64,000 nucleotides of DNA from Atherix ibis (GCA_958298945.1 CATQJD010000005.1:930001-994000), one strand, 5' to 3'. Shown: positions 13,661 to 26,629, counted from the first letter of the stretch. Numbers and translations are program-made. Notes: generated by a model from the letters alone, not told the origin.

Positions 13661-16161
13661 AGGAATATGAAGTAGTATGTTTAAGAGCAATATGAAGTAG
13701 TATGTTTTAGAAGAATATGAAGTAGTATGTTGAAGAGGAATATGAAGTAATACATTTAAGAGAAATATGAAGTAGTATATTTAAAAGGAATATGAAGTAG
13801 CATATTTGAGAGGAATATGTAGTAGTATATTAAGAGGAATATTAAGTAGTATGTTTAAGCGGAATATGAAGTAGTAGATTTAAGATGGAAATGAAGTAGT
13901 ATATTTAAGAGGAATATGCATTAGTATGTTCAAGAGGAATATGAAGTAGTATATTTAAGAGGAATATGAAGTAGTATCTTTAAGAGGAATAGAAGTAGTA
14001 TGTTTAAGAGGAATATGAAGTAGTATGTTTAAGAGGAATATGAAGTAGTATGTTTAAGAGGAATATGAAGTAGTAAATTTAAGATGGAAATGAAGTAGTA
14101 TATTTAAGAGGAATATGAAGTAGTATGTTTAAGAGGAATAGAAGTAGTATGTTTAAGAGGAATGTGAAGTAGTATGTTTAAGAGGAATATGAAGTAGTAT
14201 GTTTAAGAGCAATATGAAGTAGTATGTTTTAGAAGAATATGAAGTAGTATGTTGAAGAGGAATATGAAGTAATATATTTAAGAGGAATATGAAGTAGTAT
14301 ATTTAAAAGGAATATGAAGTAGCATATTTAAGAGGAATATGTAGTAGTATATTTAAGAGGAATATTAAGTAGTATGTTTAAGAGGAATATGAAGTAGTAG
14401 ATTTAAGATGGAAATGAAGTAGTATATTTTAGAAGAATATGCATTATAATGTTCAAGAGGAATATGAAGTAGTATATTTAAGAGGAATATGAAGTAGTAT
14501 GTTTAAGAGGAATATAAGTAGTATGTTTAAGAGGAATATGAAGTAGTATGTTTAAGAGGAATATGAAGTAGTATGTTTAAGAGGAATATGAAGTAGTATG
14601 TTTAAGAAGAATATGAAGTAGTATGTTTAAGAGGAATATGAAGTAGTATATTTAAGAGGAATATGAAGTAGTATGCTTAAGAGGAATATGCAGTATTATG
14701 TTCAAGAGTAATATGCAGTAGTATATTTAAAAGGAATATGAAGAAGTATATTTAAGAGGAATATGAAGTAGTATGTTTAAGAGGAATATGAAGTAGTATG
14801 TTTAAGAGGAATATGAAGTAGTATATTTAAGAGAAATATAAAGTAGTAAGTTTAAGAGGAATATGAAGTAGTAAATTTAAGATGGAAATGAAGTAGTATA
14901 TTTAAGAAGAATATGCACTAGTATGTTTAAGAGGAATATGAAGTAGTATATTTAAGAGGAATATGAAGTAGTATGTTTAAGAGGAATAGAAGTAGTATGT
15001 TTAAGAGGAATGTGAAGTAGTATGTTTAAGAGGAATATGAAGCAGTATGTTTAAGAGCAATATGAAGTAGTATGTTTTAGAAGAATATGAAGTAGTATGT
15101 TGAAGAGGAATATGAAGTAATATATTTAAGAGGAATATGAAGTAGTATATTTAAAAGGAATATGAAGTAGCATATTTAAGAGGAATATGTAGTAGTATAT
15201 TTAAGAGGAATATTAAGTAGTATGTTTAAGAGGAATATGAAGTAGTAGATTTAAGATGGAAATGAAGTAGTATATTTAAGAGGAATATGCATTAGTAGGT
15301 TCAAGAGGAATATGAAGTAGTATATTTAAGAGGAATATGAAGTAGTATGTTTAAGAGGAATAGAAGTAGTATGTTTAAGAGGAATATGAAGTAGTATGTT
15401 TAAGAGGAATATGAAGTAGTATGTTTAAGAGGAATATGAAGTAGTATGTTTAAGAAGAATATGAAGTAGTAAGTTTAAGAGGAATGTGAAGTAGTATATT
15501 AAAGATGAATATGAAGTTGTATATTCAAGAAGAATATGAAGTAGTATGTTTAAGAGGAACATGAAGTAGTATGTTTAAGAGGAATATGACGTTGTATGTT
15601 TAAGAGGAATATGAAGTAGTATGTTTAAGAGGAATATGAAGTAGTATGTTTAAGAGAAATATGAAGTAGTTTATTTAAGAGAAATATGAAGTAGCATATT
15701 TAAGAAGAATATGAAGTAGTATATTTAAGGGAAATATGAGGTAGTATGTTAAGAGGAATATGAAGTAGTATGTTTAAGAGGAATATGAAGTAGTATGTTT
15801 AAGAGGAATATGAAGTTGTATATTTAAGAGGAATATGAAATAGTATATTTAAGAGGAATATAAAGTAGTATATTTAAGAGGAATATGAAGTAGTATGTTT
15901 AAGAGGAATATGAAGTATTATATTTAAGAGGAATATGAAGTAGTGTGTTTAATAGGAATATGAAGTAGTATGTTTAAGAGGAATATGTAGCAGTGTGTTT
16001 AAGAGGAATATGAAGTAGTATGTTTAAGAGGAATATGAAGTAGTATGTTTAAGAGGAATATGAAGTAGTATGTTTAAGAGGAATATGAAGTAGTATACTT
16101 AAGAGTAATATGAAGTAGTATATTTAAGAGGAATATGAAGTAGTATGTTTAAGAGGAATAT

Positions 16162-16236
16162 GAAGTAGTAAGTTTAACAGGAATGCGAAGTAGTATGTTT
16201 TAGAGGAATATGAAGTAGTATATTCAAGAGGAATAT
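16162..16236 (+). repeat. 75-bp marker fragment, copy 3 (domain A)
   Basis: It has the same three signature units as at 11,144, shifted by 5,018 bp, within super-repeat copy 3 and followed by the same GAAATACTATG unit. Confidence 0.85.
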
Positions 16237-17699
16237 GAAGTAGTATGTTTAAGAGGAATATGAAATACTATGTTTAAGAGGTATATGAAGTAGTATGTTT
16301 AAGAGGAATATGAAGTAGTAAATTTAAGATGGAAATGAAGTAGTATATTTAAGAGGAATTTGCATTAGTATGTTTAAGAGGAATATGAAGTAGTATATTT
16401 AAGAGGAATATGAAGTAGTATGTTTAAGAGGAATAGAAGTAGTATGTTTAAGAGGAATATGAAGTAGTATGTTTAAGAGGAATATGAAGTAGTATGTGTA
16501 AGAGCAATATGAAGTAGTATGTTTAAGAAGAATATGAAGTAGTATGTTTAAGAGGAATATGAAGTAATATATTTAAGAGGAATATGAAGTAGTATATTTA
16601 AGAGGAATAGAAGTAGTATGTTTAAGAGGAATATGAAGTAGTATGTTTAAGAGGAATATGAAGTAGTATGTTTAAGAGGAATATGAAGTAGTAAGTTTAA
16701 GAGGAATATGAAGTAGTAAATTTAAGATGGAAATGAAGTAGTATATTTAAGAAGAATATGCACTAGTATGTTTAAGAGGAATATGAAGTAGTATGTTTAA
16801 GAGCAACATGAAGTAGTATGTTTAAGAAGAATATGCAGTATTATGTTCAAGAGTAATATGCAGTAGTATATTTAAAAGGAATATGAAGAAGTATATTTAA
16901 GAGGAATATGAAGTAGTATGTTTAAGAGGAATATGAAGTAGTATGTTTAAGAGGAATATGAAGTAGTATATTTAAGAGAAATATAAAGTAGTAAGTTTAA
17001 GAGGAATATGAAGTAGTAAATTTAAGATGGAAATGAAGTAGTATATTTAAGAAGAATATGCACTAGTATGTTTAAGAGGAATATGAAGTAGTATATTTAA
17101 GAGGAATATGAAGTAGTATGTTTAAGAGGAATAGAAGTAGTATGTTTAAGAGGAATGTGAAGTAGTATGTTTAAGAGGAATATGAAGTAGTATGTTTAAG
17201 AGCAATATGAAGTAGTATGTTTTAGAAGAATATGAAGTAGTATGTTGAAGAGGAATATGAAGTAATATATTTAAGAGGAATATGAAGTAGTATATTTAAA
17301 AGGAATATGAAGTAGCATATTTAAGAGGAATATGTAGTAGTATATTTAAGAGGAATATTAAGTAGTATGTTTAAGAGGAATATGAAGTACTAGATTTAAG
17401 ATGGAAATGAAGTAGTATATTTAAGAGGAATATGCATTAGTAGGTTCAAGAGGAATATGAAGTAGTATATTTAAGAGGAATATGAAGTAGTATGTTTAAG
17501 AGGAATAGAAGTAGTATGTTTAAGAGGAATATGAAGTAGTATGTTTAAGAGGAATATGAAGTAGTATGTTTAAGAGGAATATGAAGTAGTATGTTTAATA
17601 GGAATATGAAGTAGTATGTTTAAGAGGAATATGTAGCAGTGTGTTTAAGAGGAATATGAAGTAGTATGTTTAAGAGGAATATGAAGTAGTATGTTTAAG

Positions 17700-20600
17700 A
17701 GGAATGTGAAGTAGTATATTTAAGAGGAATATGAAGTAGTATATTCAAGAGGATTTTGAAGTAGTATGTTTAAGAGGAATATGAAGTAGTATGTTTAAGA
17801 GGAATATGAAGTAGTATGTTTAAGAGGAATGTGAAGTAGTATATTTAAGAGTAATATGAAGTAGTATATTCAAGAGGATTTTGAAGTAGTATGTTTAAGA
17901 GGAATATGAAGTAGTATGTTTAAGAGGAATATGAAGTAGTATGTTTAAGAGGAATATGAAGTAGTATGTTTAAGAGGAATATGAAGTAGTATGTTTAAGA
18001 AGAATATGAAGTAGTATGTTTAAGAGGAATGTGAAGTAGTATATTTAAGAGTAATATGAAATAGTATATTCAAGAGGATTTTGAAGTAGTATGTTTAAGA
18101 GGAATATGAAGTAGTATGTTTAAGAGGAATATGAAGTAGTATGTTTAAGAGGAATATGAAGTAGTATGTTTAAGAGGAATATGAAGTTGTATGTTTAAGA
18201 GGAATATGAAGTAGTATATTTAAGAGGAATATGAAGTAGTATATTTAAGAGGAATTTGAAGTAGTATATTTGAGAAGAATATGAAGATGTATGTTTAAGA
18301 CGAATATGAAGTAGTATGTTTAAGAGGAATATGAAGTAGTATGTTTAAGAAGAATATGAAGTAGTATGTTTAAGAGGAATATGAAGTAGTATATTGAAGA
18401 GAAATATGAAGTAGTATATTTAAGAGGAATATGAAGTAGTATATTTAAGAGGAATATGAAGTAGTGTGTTGAAGAGGAATATGAAGTAGTATGTTTAAGA
18501 GGAATATGAAGTAGTATGTTTAAGAGGAATATGAAGTAGTATGTTTAAGAGGAATATGAAGTAGAATGTTTAAGAGGAATATGAAGTAGTATGTTTAAGA
18601 GGAATATGAAGTAGTATGTTTAAGAGGAATATGAAGTTGTATGTATAAGAGGAATATGAATTAGTATGTTTAAGAGGAATATGAAGTAGTAAGTTTAAGA
18701 AGAATGTGAAGTAGTATGTTTAAGAGAAATATTAGTAGTATATTGAAGATGCATATGAAGTAGTATATTTAAGAGGTGTATGAAGTAGTATGTTTTAGAG
18801 GAATATAAAGTAGCATGTTTAAGAGGAATATGAAGTAGCATGTTTAAGAGGAATATGAAGTAGTATGTTTAAGAGAAATATGAAGTAGTATATTTAAGAG
18901 GAATATGAAGTAGTATGTTTAAAAGGAATATGAAGTAGTATATTTAAGAGGAATATGAAGTAGTATATTTAAGAGGAATATGAAGTAGTATGTTTAAGAG
19001 GAATATGAAGTAGTATGTTTAAGAGGAATATGAAGTAGTATGTTTAAGAAGAATATGAAGTAGAATGTTTAAGAAGAATATGAAGTAGTATGTTTAAGAG
19101 GAATATGAAGTAGTATACTTAAGAGGAATAAGAAGTAGTATATTTAAGAGGAATATGGAGTAGTGTATTCAAGAGGAATATGAACTAGTATGTTTAAGAG
19201 GAATATGAAGAAGTATGTTTAAGAGGAATATGAAGTATGATAGTATGTTTAAGAGGAATATGAAGTAGTATGTTTAAGAGGAATATAAAGTAGTATGTTT
19301 AAGAGGAATATGAAGAAGTATATTTAAGGGGAATATAAAGTCGTATGTTTAAGAGGAATATGAAGTAGTGTGTTTAAGGGGAATATGAAGTAGTATGTTT
19401 AAGATGAAAATGAAGTAGTATATTTAAGAGGAATAAGAAGTAGTATATTTAAGAGGAATATGAAGTAGTGTATTTAAGAGGAATATGAAGTAGTATGTTT
19501 GAGAGGAATATGAAGTAGTATGTTTAAGAGGAATATGAAGTATAATAGTATGTTTAAGAGGAATATGAAGTAGTATGTTTAAAAGGAATGTGAAGTAGTA
19601 TATTTAAGAGGAATATGAAGTAGTATATTCAAGAGGATTTTGAAGTAGTATGTTTAAGAGGAATATGAAGTAGTATGTTTAAGAGGAATATGAAGTAGAA
19701 TGTTTAAGAGGAATATGAAGTAGTTTGTTTAAGAGGAATATGAAGTAGTATGTTTAAGAGGAATATGAAGTAGTATATTTAAAAGGAATATGAAGTAGTA
19801 TATTTAAGAGGAATATGAAGTAGTATATTTGAGAAGAATATGAAGAAGTATGTTTAACACGAATATGAAGTAGTATGTTTAAGAGGAATATGAAGTAGTA
19901 TGTTTAAGAGGAATATGAAGTAGTATGTTTAAGAGGAATATGAAGTAGTATGTTTAAGAGAAATATGAAGTAGTATATTGAAGAGAAATATGAAGTAGTA
20001 TATTTAAGAGGAATATGAAGTAGTATATTTAAGAGGAATATGAAGTAGTATGTTTAAGAGGAATATGAAGTAGTATGTTTAAGAGGAATATGAAGTAGTA
20101 TGTTTAAGAGAAATATGAAGTATTATGTTTAAGAGGAATATGAAGTATAATAGTATGTTTAAGAGGAGTATGAAGTAGTATGTTTAAGAGGAATATGAAG
20201 TAGTATGTTTAAGAGGAATATGAAGAAGTATATTTAAGAGGAATATAAAGTAGTATGTTTAAGAGGAATATGAAGTAGTGTGTTTAAGAGGAATATGAAG
20301 TAGTATGTTTAAGATGAAAATGAAGTAGTATATTTAAGAGGAATATGAAGTAGAATATTTAAGAGGAATATGAAGTAGTATGTTTAAGAGGAATATGAAG
20401 TAGTATGTTTAAGAGGAATATGAAGTATAATAGTATGTTTAAGAGGAATATGAAGTAGTATGTTTAACAGGACTATGAAGTAGTATGTTTAAGAGGAATA
20501 TGAAGTAGTATATTTAAGAGGAATATGAAGTAGTATACTTAAGAAGAATATGAAGTAGCATATTTAAGAGGAATAAGAAGTAGTATATTTAAGAGGAATA

Positions 20601-21010
20601 TGAAGTAGTGTATTTAAGAGGAATATGAAGTAGTATGTTTAAGAGGAATATGAAGTAGTATGGTTAACAGGAATATGAAGTATTATAGTATGTTTAAGAG
20701 GAATATGAAGTAGTATGTTTAAGAAGAATATGAAGTAGTATGTTTAAGAGGAATATGAAGTAGTATATTTAAGAGGAATATGAAGTAGTATGTTTAAGAG
20801 GAATATGAAGTAGTATGTTTAAGAGGTATATGAAGTAGTATGTTTAAGATGAAAATGAAGTAGTATATTTAAGAGGATTATGAAGTAGTAGGTTTAAGAG
20901 GAATGTGAAGTAGTATATTTAAGAGGAATACGAAGTAGTATATTTAAGAGGAATATGAAGTAGTATATTTAAGAGGAATACGAAGTAGTATATTTAAGAG
21001 GAATATGAAG
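17700..21010 (+). repeat. Satellite domain B, displaced copy of 44,750-48,080
   Basis: Units with GGATTTTG lie at 17751, 17876, 18076 and 19635. The last two and the following markers match 45129 and 46688 with a constant shift of 27,053 bp. Later markers (TGGTTAACAGG at about 20,661, GTAGGTTT at about 20,889) match 47,739 and 47,967 with shift 27,078, one unit more. The first interval is 125 bp here but 175 bp in the domain E copies, so two units are missing. This domain contains the first 30-bp units (TATGATAGTATG near 19,236, TATAATAGTATG near 19,541, 20,144 and 20,427, TATTATAGTATG near 20,681). The left boundary follows a domain A tail carrying TGTAGCAGTGTG near 17,635. Confidence 0.85.
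19230..19260 (+). repeat. 30-bp unit family (5-bp insertion), first occurrence
   Basis: The first half of the unit reads GAAGTATGATAGTATG, five bases longer than GAAGTAGTATG. The usual form is GAAGTATAATAGTATG, seen from 19,541 in domain B, then in domain E and in domain F to 63,944. Other forms are TATTATAG (20,681, 47,761) and TATAATACTATG (48,967). None occurs in domains A, C or D, so the insertion separates the B/E/F lineage from A/C/D. Confidence 0.85.
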
Positions 21011-21081
21011 TAGTATATTTAAGAGGAATATGAAGTAATATGTTTAAGAGGAATATGAAGTAGTATGTTTAAGAGGAATAT

Positions 21082-21156
21082 GAAGTAGTAAGTTTAACAG
21101 GAATGCGAAGTAGTATGTTTTAGAGGAATATGAAGTAGTATATTCAAGAGGAATAT
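21082..21156 (+). repeat. 75-bp marker fragment, copy 4 (domain C)
   Basis: It has the same three signature units as at 3,862. It lies about 220 bp before domain C copy 1, linking domains A and C by descent. Confidence 0.8.
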
Positions 21157-21380
21157 GAAGTAGTATGTTTTAGAGGAATATGAAGTAGTATATTTAAGAG
21201 GATTATGAAGTAGTAGGTTTAAGAGGAATGTGAAGTAGTATATTTAAGAGGAATACGAAGTAGTATATTTAAGAGTAATATGAAGTAGTATGTTTAAGAG
21301 TAATGTCAAGTAGTATGTTTAAGAGGAATAGAAGTAGTATGTTTAAGAGGAATATGAAGTAGTATGTTTAAGAGGAATAT

Positions 21381-21560
21381 GAAGTAGTATATTTAAAAGG
21401 AATATGAAGTAGCATATTTAAGAAGAATATGTAGTATTATATTTAAGAGGAATATTAAGTAGTATGTTTAAGATGAATATGAAGTAGTAGATTTAAGATG
21501 GAAATGAAGTAGTATATTTAAAAGGAGTATGCTTTAGTATGTTTAAGAGGAATATGAAGT
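21381..21560 (+). repeat. Diverged partial core (units 5-11), domain C copy 1
   Basis: Seven consecutive units keep the order of the last seven core units of domain A: ATTTAAAAGG, GCATATTT, TGTAGTATTATATT, ATTAAGTAG, GTAGATTTAAGATGG, a GTATATTT unit, and GCTTTAGTATG in place of GCATTAGTATG. Shared changes across the three domain C copies (AAGAAGAAT, TGTAGTATTAT, AAGATGAAT, AAAAGGAGTATG) show that they descend from one diverged core. Confidence 0.8.
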
Positions 21561-22979
21561 AGTATATTTAAGAGGAATGTGAAGTAGTATGTTGAGGAAT
21601 AGAAGTAGTATGTTTAAGAGGAATATGATGTAGTATGTTTAAGAGGAATATGAAGTAGAATATTTAAGAGGAATATGAAGTAGTATGTTTAAGAGGAATA
21701 TGAAGTAGTATAGTTAAGAGGAATATGGAGTAGTATGTTTAAGAAGAATATGAAGTTGTATGTTTAAGAGGAATATGAAGTAGTATGTTTAAGAGGAATA
21801 TGAAGTAGTATGTATAAGAGGAATATGAAAAAGTATGTTTAAGAGGAATATGAAGTAATAAGTTTAAGAGGAATATGAAGTAGTATGTTTCAGAGGAATA
21901 TGAATTAGTATGTTTTAGAAAAATATGAAGTAGTAAGTTTAAGAGGAATGTGACGTAGTATATTTAAGAGGAATATGAAATAGTATATTCAAGAAGAATA
22001 TGAAGTAGTATGTTTGAGAGTAATATGAAGTAGTATGTTTAAGAGGAATATGAAGTTGTATGTTTAAGGGGAATATGAAGTAGTATGTCTAAGAGGAATG
22101 TGAAGTAGTTAATTTAAGAGGAATATGAAGTGTAATATTTAAGAGGAAAATGAAGTAGTATATTTAAGAGGAATATGAAGTAGTATGTTTAAGAGGAATA
22201 TGAAGTAGTATGTTTAAGAGGAATATGAAGTAGTATGTTTAAGAGGAATATGAAGTAGTATGTTTAAGAGGAATATGAAGTAGTATGTTTCAGAGGAATA
22301 TGAAGTAGTATGTTTAAGAGGAATATGAAGCAGTATGTTTAAGAGGAATATAAAGTGGTATGCTTAAGAGAAATATGAAGTAGTATATTTAAGAGGATTA
22401 TGAAGTAGTATATTTAAGAGGAATATGAAGTAGTATGTTTAAGAGGAATATGAAGTGGTATGTTTAAGAGAAATATGAAGTAGCAAGTTTGAGAGGAATG
22501 TGAAATAGTATGTTTTAGAGGAATATGAAGTAGTATATTCAAGAGGAATATGAAGTAGTATGTTTAAGAGGAATGTGAAGTAGTATGTTTAAGAGGAATA
22601 TGAAGTAGTATGTTTAAGAGGAATATTAAGTAGTATGTTTAAGAGGAATATGAAGTAGTATGTTTCAGAGGAATATGAAGTAGTATATTTAAGAGGAATA
22701 TGAAGTAGTATGTTTAAGAGGAATATGAAGTAGTATATTTAAGAGGAATATGAAGTAGTATGTTGAAGAGGAATATGAAGTAGCATGTTTAAGAGGAATA
22801 TGAAGTAGTATGTTTAAGAGGAATATGAAGTAGTATGTTTAAGAGGAATATGAAGTAGTGTATTTAAGAGGAATATGAAATAGTATGTTAAAGAGGAATA
22901 TGAAGTAGTATGTTTAAGAGGAATATGAAGTAGTATGTTTAAGAGGAATATGAAGTAGTATGTTTAAGAGGAATATGAA

Positions 22980-23990
22980 GTAGTACGTTTAAGAGGAATA
23001 TGAAGTAGTATATTTAAGAGGAATATGAAGTAGTATGTTTAAGAGGAATATGAAGTAGTATGCTTAATAGGAATATGAAGTAGTATGTTTAAGAGGAATA
23101 TGAAGTAATATGTTGAAGATGAAAATGAAGTAGTATGTTTAAGAGGAATATGAAGTAGTATATTTAAGAGGAATATGAAGTAGAATGTTTAAGAGGAATA
23201 TGAAGTAGTATGTTTAAGAGGAATATGAAGTAGTATGTTTAAAAGGAATATGAAGTAGTATGCTTAAGAGGAATATGAAGTAGTATATTTAAGAGGAATA
23301 ATAAGTAGTATGTTTAAGAGGAATATGAAGTATTATGTTTAAGAGGAATATGAAGTAGTATGTTTAAGAGGAATATGAAGTAGTATGTTTAAGAGGAATA
23401 TGAAGTAGTATGTTTAAGAGGAATATGAAGTAGTATGTTTAAGAGGAATATGAAGTAGTATGTTTAAGTAGAATATAAAATAGTATGTTTAAGAGGAATA
23501 TGAAGTAGTATGTTTAAGAGGAGTATGAAGTAGTATGTTTAAGAGGAATACGAAGTAGTATGCTTAAGAGGAATATGAAATAGTATATTTAAGAGGAATA
23601 TGAAGTAATATATTTAAGGGGAATATGAAGTAGTATATTTAAGAGGAATATGAAGTAGTATGCTTAAGAGGAATATGAAGTAGTATGTTCAAGAGGAATA
23701 TGAAGTAGCATGTTTAAGAGAAATATGAAGTAGTATGTTTGAGAGGAATATGAAGTAGTATGTTTAAGAGGAATATAAAGTAGTATGTTTAAGAGGAATA
23801 TGAAGTAGTACGTTTAAGAGGAATATGAAGTAGTATATTTAAGAGGAATATGAAGTAGTATGTTTAAGAGGAATATGAAGTAGTATGCTTAATAGGAATA
23901 TGAAGTAGTATGTTTAAGAGGAATATGAAGTATAATGTTTAAGATGAAAATGAAGTAGTATATTTAAGAGGAATATGAAGTAGTATGTTT
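22980..23990 (+). repeat. Domain C copy 1 tail with an 825-bp internal period
   Basis: GTACGTTT units at about 22,985 and 23,810 and GCTTAATAGG units at 23,062 and 23,887 are each 825 bp apart. The end of this stretch (GTACGTTT at about 23,810, GCTTAATAGG at 23,887) recurs in domain D near 28,431 and 28,508, a shift of 4,621 bp. It is absent from domain C copy 2, so it is either a deletion there or an insertion here. Confidence 0.7.
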
Positions 23991-24100
23991 AAGAGCAATA
24001 TGAAGTAGTATGTTTAAGAGTAATGTCAAGTAGTATGTTTAAGAGGAATAGAAGTAGTATGTTTAAGAGGAATATGAAGTAGTATGTTTAAGAGGAATAT

Positions 24101-24280
24101 GAAGTAGTATATTTAAAAGGAATATGAAGTAGCATATTTAAGAAGAATATGTAGTATTATATTTAAGAGGAATATTAAGTAGTATGTTTAAGATGAATAT
24201 GAAGTAGTAGATTTAAGATGGAAATGAAGTAGTATATTTAAAAGGAGTATGCTTTAGTATGTTTAAGAGGAATATGAAGT
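24101..24280 (+). repeat. Diverged partial core (units 5-11), domain C copy 2
   Basis: It has the same seven-unit order and private changes as the copy at 21,381, shifted by 2,720 bp. Confidence 0.8.
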
Positions 24281-25524
24281 AGTATATTTAAGAGGAATGT
24301 GAAGTAGTATGTTTAAGAGGAATAGAAGTAGTATGTTTAAGAGGAATATGATGTAGTATGTTTAAGAGGAATATGAAGTAGAATATTTAAGAGGAATATG
24401 AAGTAGTATGTTTAAGAGGAATATGAAGTAGTATAGTTAAGAGGAATATGGAGTAGTATGTTTAAGAAGAATATGAAGTTGTATGTTTAAGAGGAATATG
24501 AAGTAGTATGTTTAAGAGGAATATGAAGTAGTATGTATAAGAGGAATATGAAGAAGTATGTTTAAGAGGAATATGAAGTAATAAGTTTAAGAGGAATATG
24601 AAGTAGTATGTTTCAGAGGAATATGAATTAGTATGTTTTAGAAAAATATGAAGTAGTAAGTTTAAGAGGAATGTGACGTAGTATATTTAAGAGGAATATG
24701 AAATAGTATATTCAAGAAGAATATGAAGTAGTATGTTTGAGAGTAATATGAAGTAGTATGTTTAAGAGGAATATGAAGTTGTATGTTTAAGGGGAATATG
24801 AAGTAGTATGTCTAAGAGGAATGTGAAGTAGTTAATTTAAGAGGAATATGAAGTATTATATTTAAGAGGAAAATGAAGTAGTATATTTAAGAGGAATATG
24901 AAGTAGTATGTTTAAGAGGAATATGAAGTAGTATGTTTAAGAGGAATATGAAGTAGTATGTTTAAGAGGAATATGAAGTAGTATGTTTAAGAGGAATATG
25001 AAGTAGTATGTTTCAGAGGAATATGAAGTAGTATGTTTAAGAGGAATATGAAGCAGTATGTTTAAGAGGAATATAAAGTGGTATGCTTAAGAGAAATATG
25101 AAGTAGTATATTTAAGAGGATTATGAAGTAGTATATTTAAGAGGAATATGAAGTAGTATGTTTAAGAGGAATATGAAGTGGTATGTTTAAGAGAAATATG
25201 AAGTAGCAAGTTTGAGAGGAATGTGAAATAGTATGTTTTAGAGGAATATGAAGTAGTATATTCAAGAGGAATATGAAGTAGTATGTTTAAGAGGAATGTG
25301 AAGTAGTATGTTTAAGAGGAATATGAAGTAGTATGTTTAAGAGGAATATTAAGTAGTATGTTTAAGAGGAATATGAAGTAGTATGTTTCAGAGGAATATG
25401 AAGTAGTATATTTAAGAGGAATATGAAGTAGTATGTTTAAGAGGAATATGAAGTAGTATATTTAAGAGGAATATGAAGTAGTATGTTGAAGAGGAATATG
25501 AAGTAGTATGTTTAAGAGGAATAT

Positions 25525-25599
25525 GAAGTAGTAAGTTTAACAGGAATGCGAAGTAGTATGTTTTAGAGGAATATGAAGTAGTATATTCAAGAGGAATAT
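25525..25599 (+). repeat. 75-bp marker fragment, copy 5 (domain C)
   Basis: It has the same three signature units as at 21,082. The distance to the following TAATGTCAAG marker is 50 bp (two units) shorter than at 21,082, so two units were lost or gained around it. Confidence 0.8.
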
Positions 25600-25773
25600 G
25601 AAGTAGTATGTTTAAGAGGAATATGAAGTAGTATGTTTAAGAGGTATATGAAGTAGTATGTTTAAGAGTAATATGAAGTAGTATGTTTAAGAGTAATGTC
25701 AAGTAGTATGTTTAAGAGGAATAGAAGTAGTATGTTTAAGAGGAATATGAAGTAGTATGTTTAAGAGGAATAT

Positions 25774-25953
25774 GAAGTAGTATATTTAAAAGGAATATGA
25801 AGTAGCATATTTAAGAAGAATATGTAGTATTATATTTAAGAGGAATATTAAGTAGTATGTTTAAGATGAATATGAAGTAGTAGATTTAAGATGGAAATGA
25901 AGTAGTATATTTAAAAGGAGTATGCTTTAGTATGTTTAAGAGGAATATGAAGT
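25774..25953 (+). repeat. Diverged partial core (units 5-11), domain C copy 3
   Basis: It has the same seven-unit order and private changes as the copy at 24,101, shifted by 1,673 bp. Confidence 0.8.
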
Positions 25954-26629
25954 AGTATATTTAAGAGGAATGTGAAGTAGTATGTTTAAGAGGAATAGAA
26001 GTAGTATGTTTAAGAGGAATATGATGTAGTATGTTTAAGAGGAATATGAAGTAGAATATTTAAGAGGAATATGAAGTAGTATGTTTAAGAGGAACATGAA
26101 GTAGTATAGTTAAGAGGAATATGGAGTAGTATGTTTAAGAAGAATATGAAGTTGTATGTTTAAGAGGAATATGAAGTAGTATGTTTAAGAGGAATATGAA
26201 GTAGTATGTATAAGAGGAATATGAAGAAGTATGTTTAAGAGGAATATGAAGTAATAAGTTTAAGAGGAATATGAAGTAGTATGTTTCAGAGGAATATGAA
26301 TTAGTATGTTTTAGAAAAATATGAAGTAGTAAGTTTAAGAGGAATGTGACGTAGTATATTTAAGAGGAATATGAAATAGTATATTCAAGAAGAATATGAA
26401 GTAGTATGTTTGAGAGTAATATGAAGTAGTATGTTTAAGAGGAATATGAAGTTGTATGTTTAAGGGGAATATGAAGTAGTATGTCTAAGAGGAATGTGAA
26501 GTAGTTAATTTAAGAGGAATATGAAGTATTATATTTAAGAGGAAAATGAAGTAGTATATTTAAGAGGAATATGAAGTAGTATGTTTAAGAGGAATATGAA
26601 GTAGTATGTTTAAGAGGAATATGAAGTAG

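Larger units (their letters stand above)
12476..17494 (+). repeat. Domain A super-repeat copy 3 (about 5,018 bp)
   Basis: Markers 12501, 12975, 13324, 13704, 14226, 15074 and 17219 repeat the copy 2 series. The 6-bp difference arises at one place, the insertion near 13,645. Elsewhere the two copies differ only by scattered substitutions, for example AATATAAG near 14,510 where copy 2 has AATAGAAG, and CATTATAATG near 14,444 where copy 2 has CATTAGTATG. After about 17,496 the copy continues as the left edge of copy 2 does not, which fixes the junction. Confidence 0.88.
1..17500 (+). repeat. Satellite domain A: core-block higher-order repeats
   Basis: This domain is defined by an 11-unit core carrying diagnostic variants in fixed order: GAGCAAT, GTTTTAGAAG, GTTGAAGAGG, GTAATATATTT, ATTTAAAAGG, GCATATTT, TGTAGTAGTATATT, ATTAAGTAG, GTAGATTTAAGATGG, a GTATATTT unit, then GCATTAGTATGTTCAAG. 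The second unit (GTTTTAGAAG) lies at 34, 508, 882, 1404, 1926, 2774, 3998, 5545 (as GTTTCAGAAG), 6393, 6966, 7489, 7963, 8312, 8686, 9208, 10056, 12201, 12501, 12975, 13324, 13704, 14226, 15074 and 17219. Spacings recur: 349, 374, 474, 522, 848 and 2145 bp. That recurrence is the signature of larger repeats built from the core. Units of 24 bp (GGAATAGAAG, one T lost) are frequent here. The TATAATAG-insertion units of later domains are absent. Confidence 0.9.

Noticed and set aside
21580..21610. Transposon footprint at the shortened unit GTTGAGGAAT
   Set aside because: It is only a 3-bp shortfall in one unit compared with 24,301, with no target-site duplication or foreign sequence.
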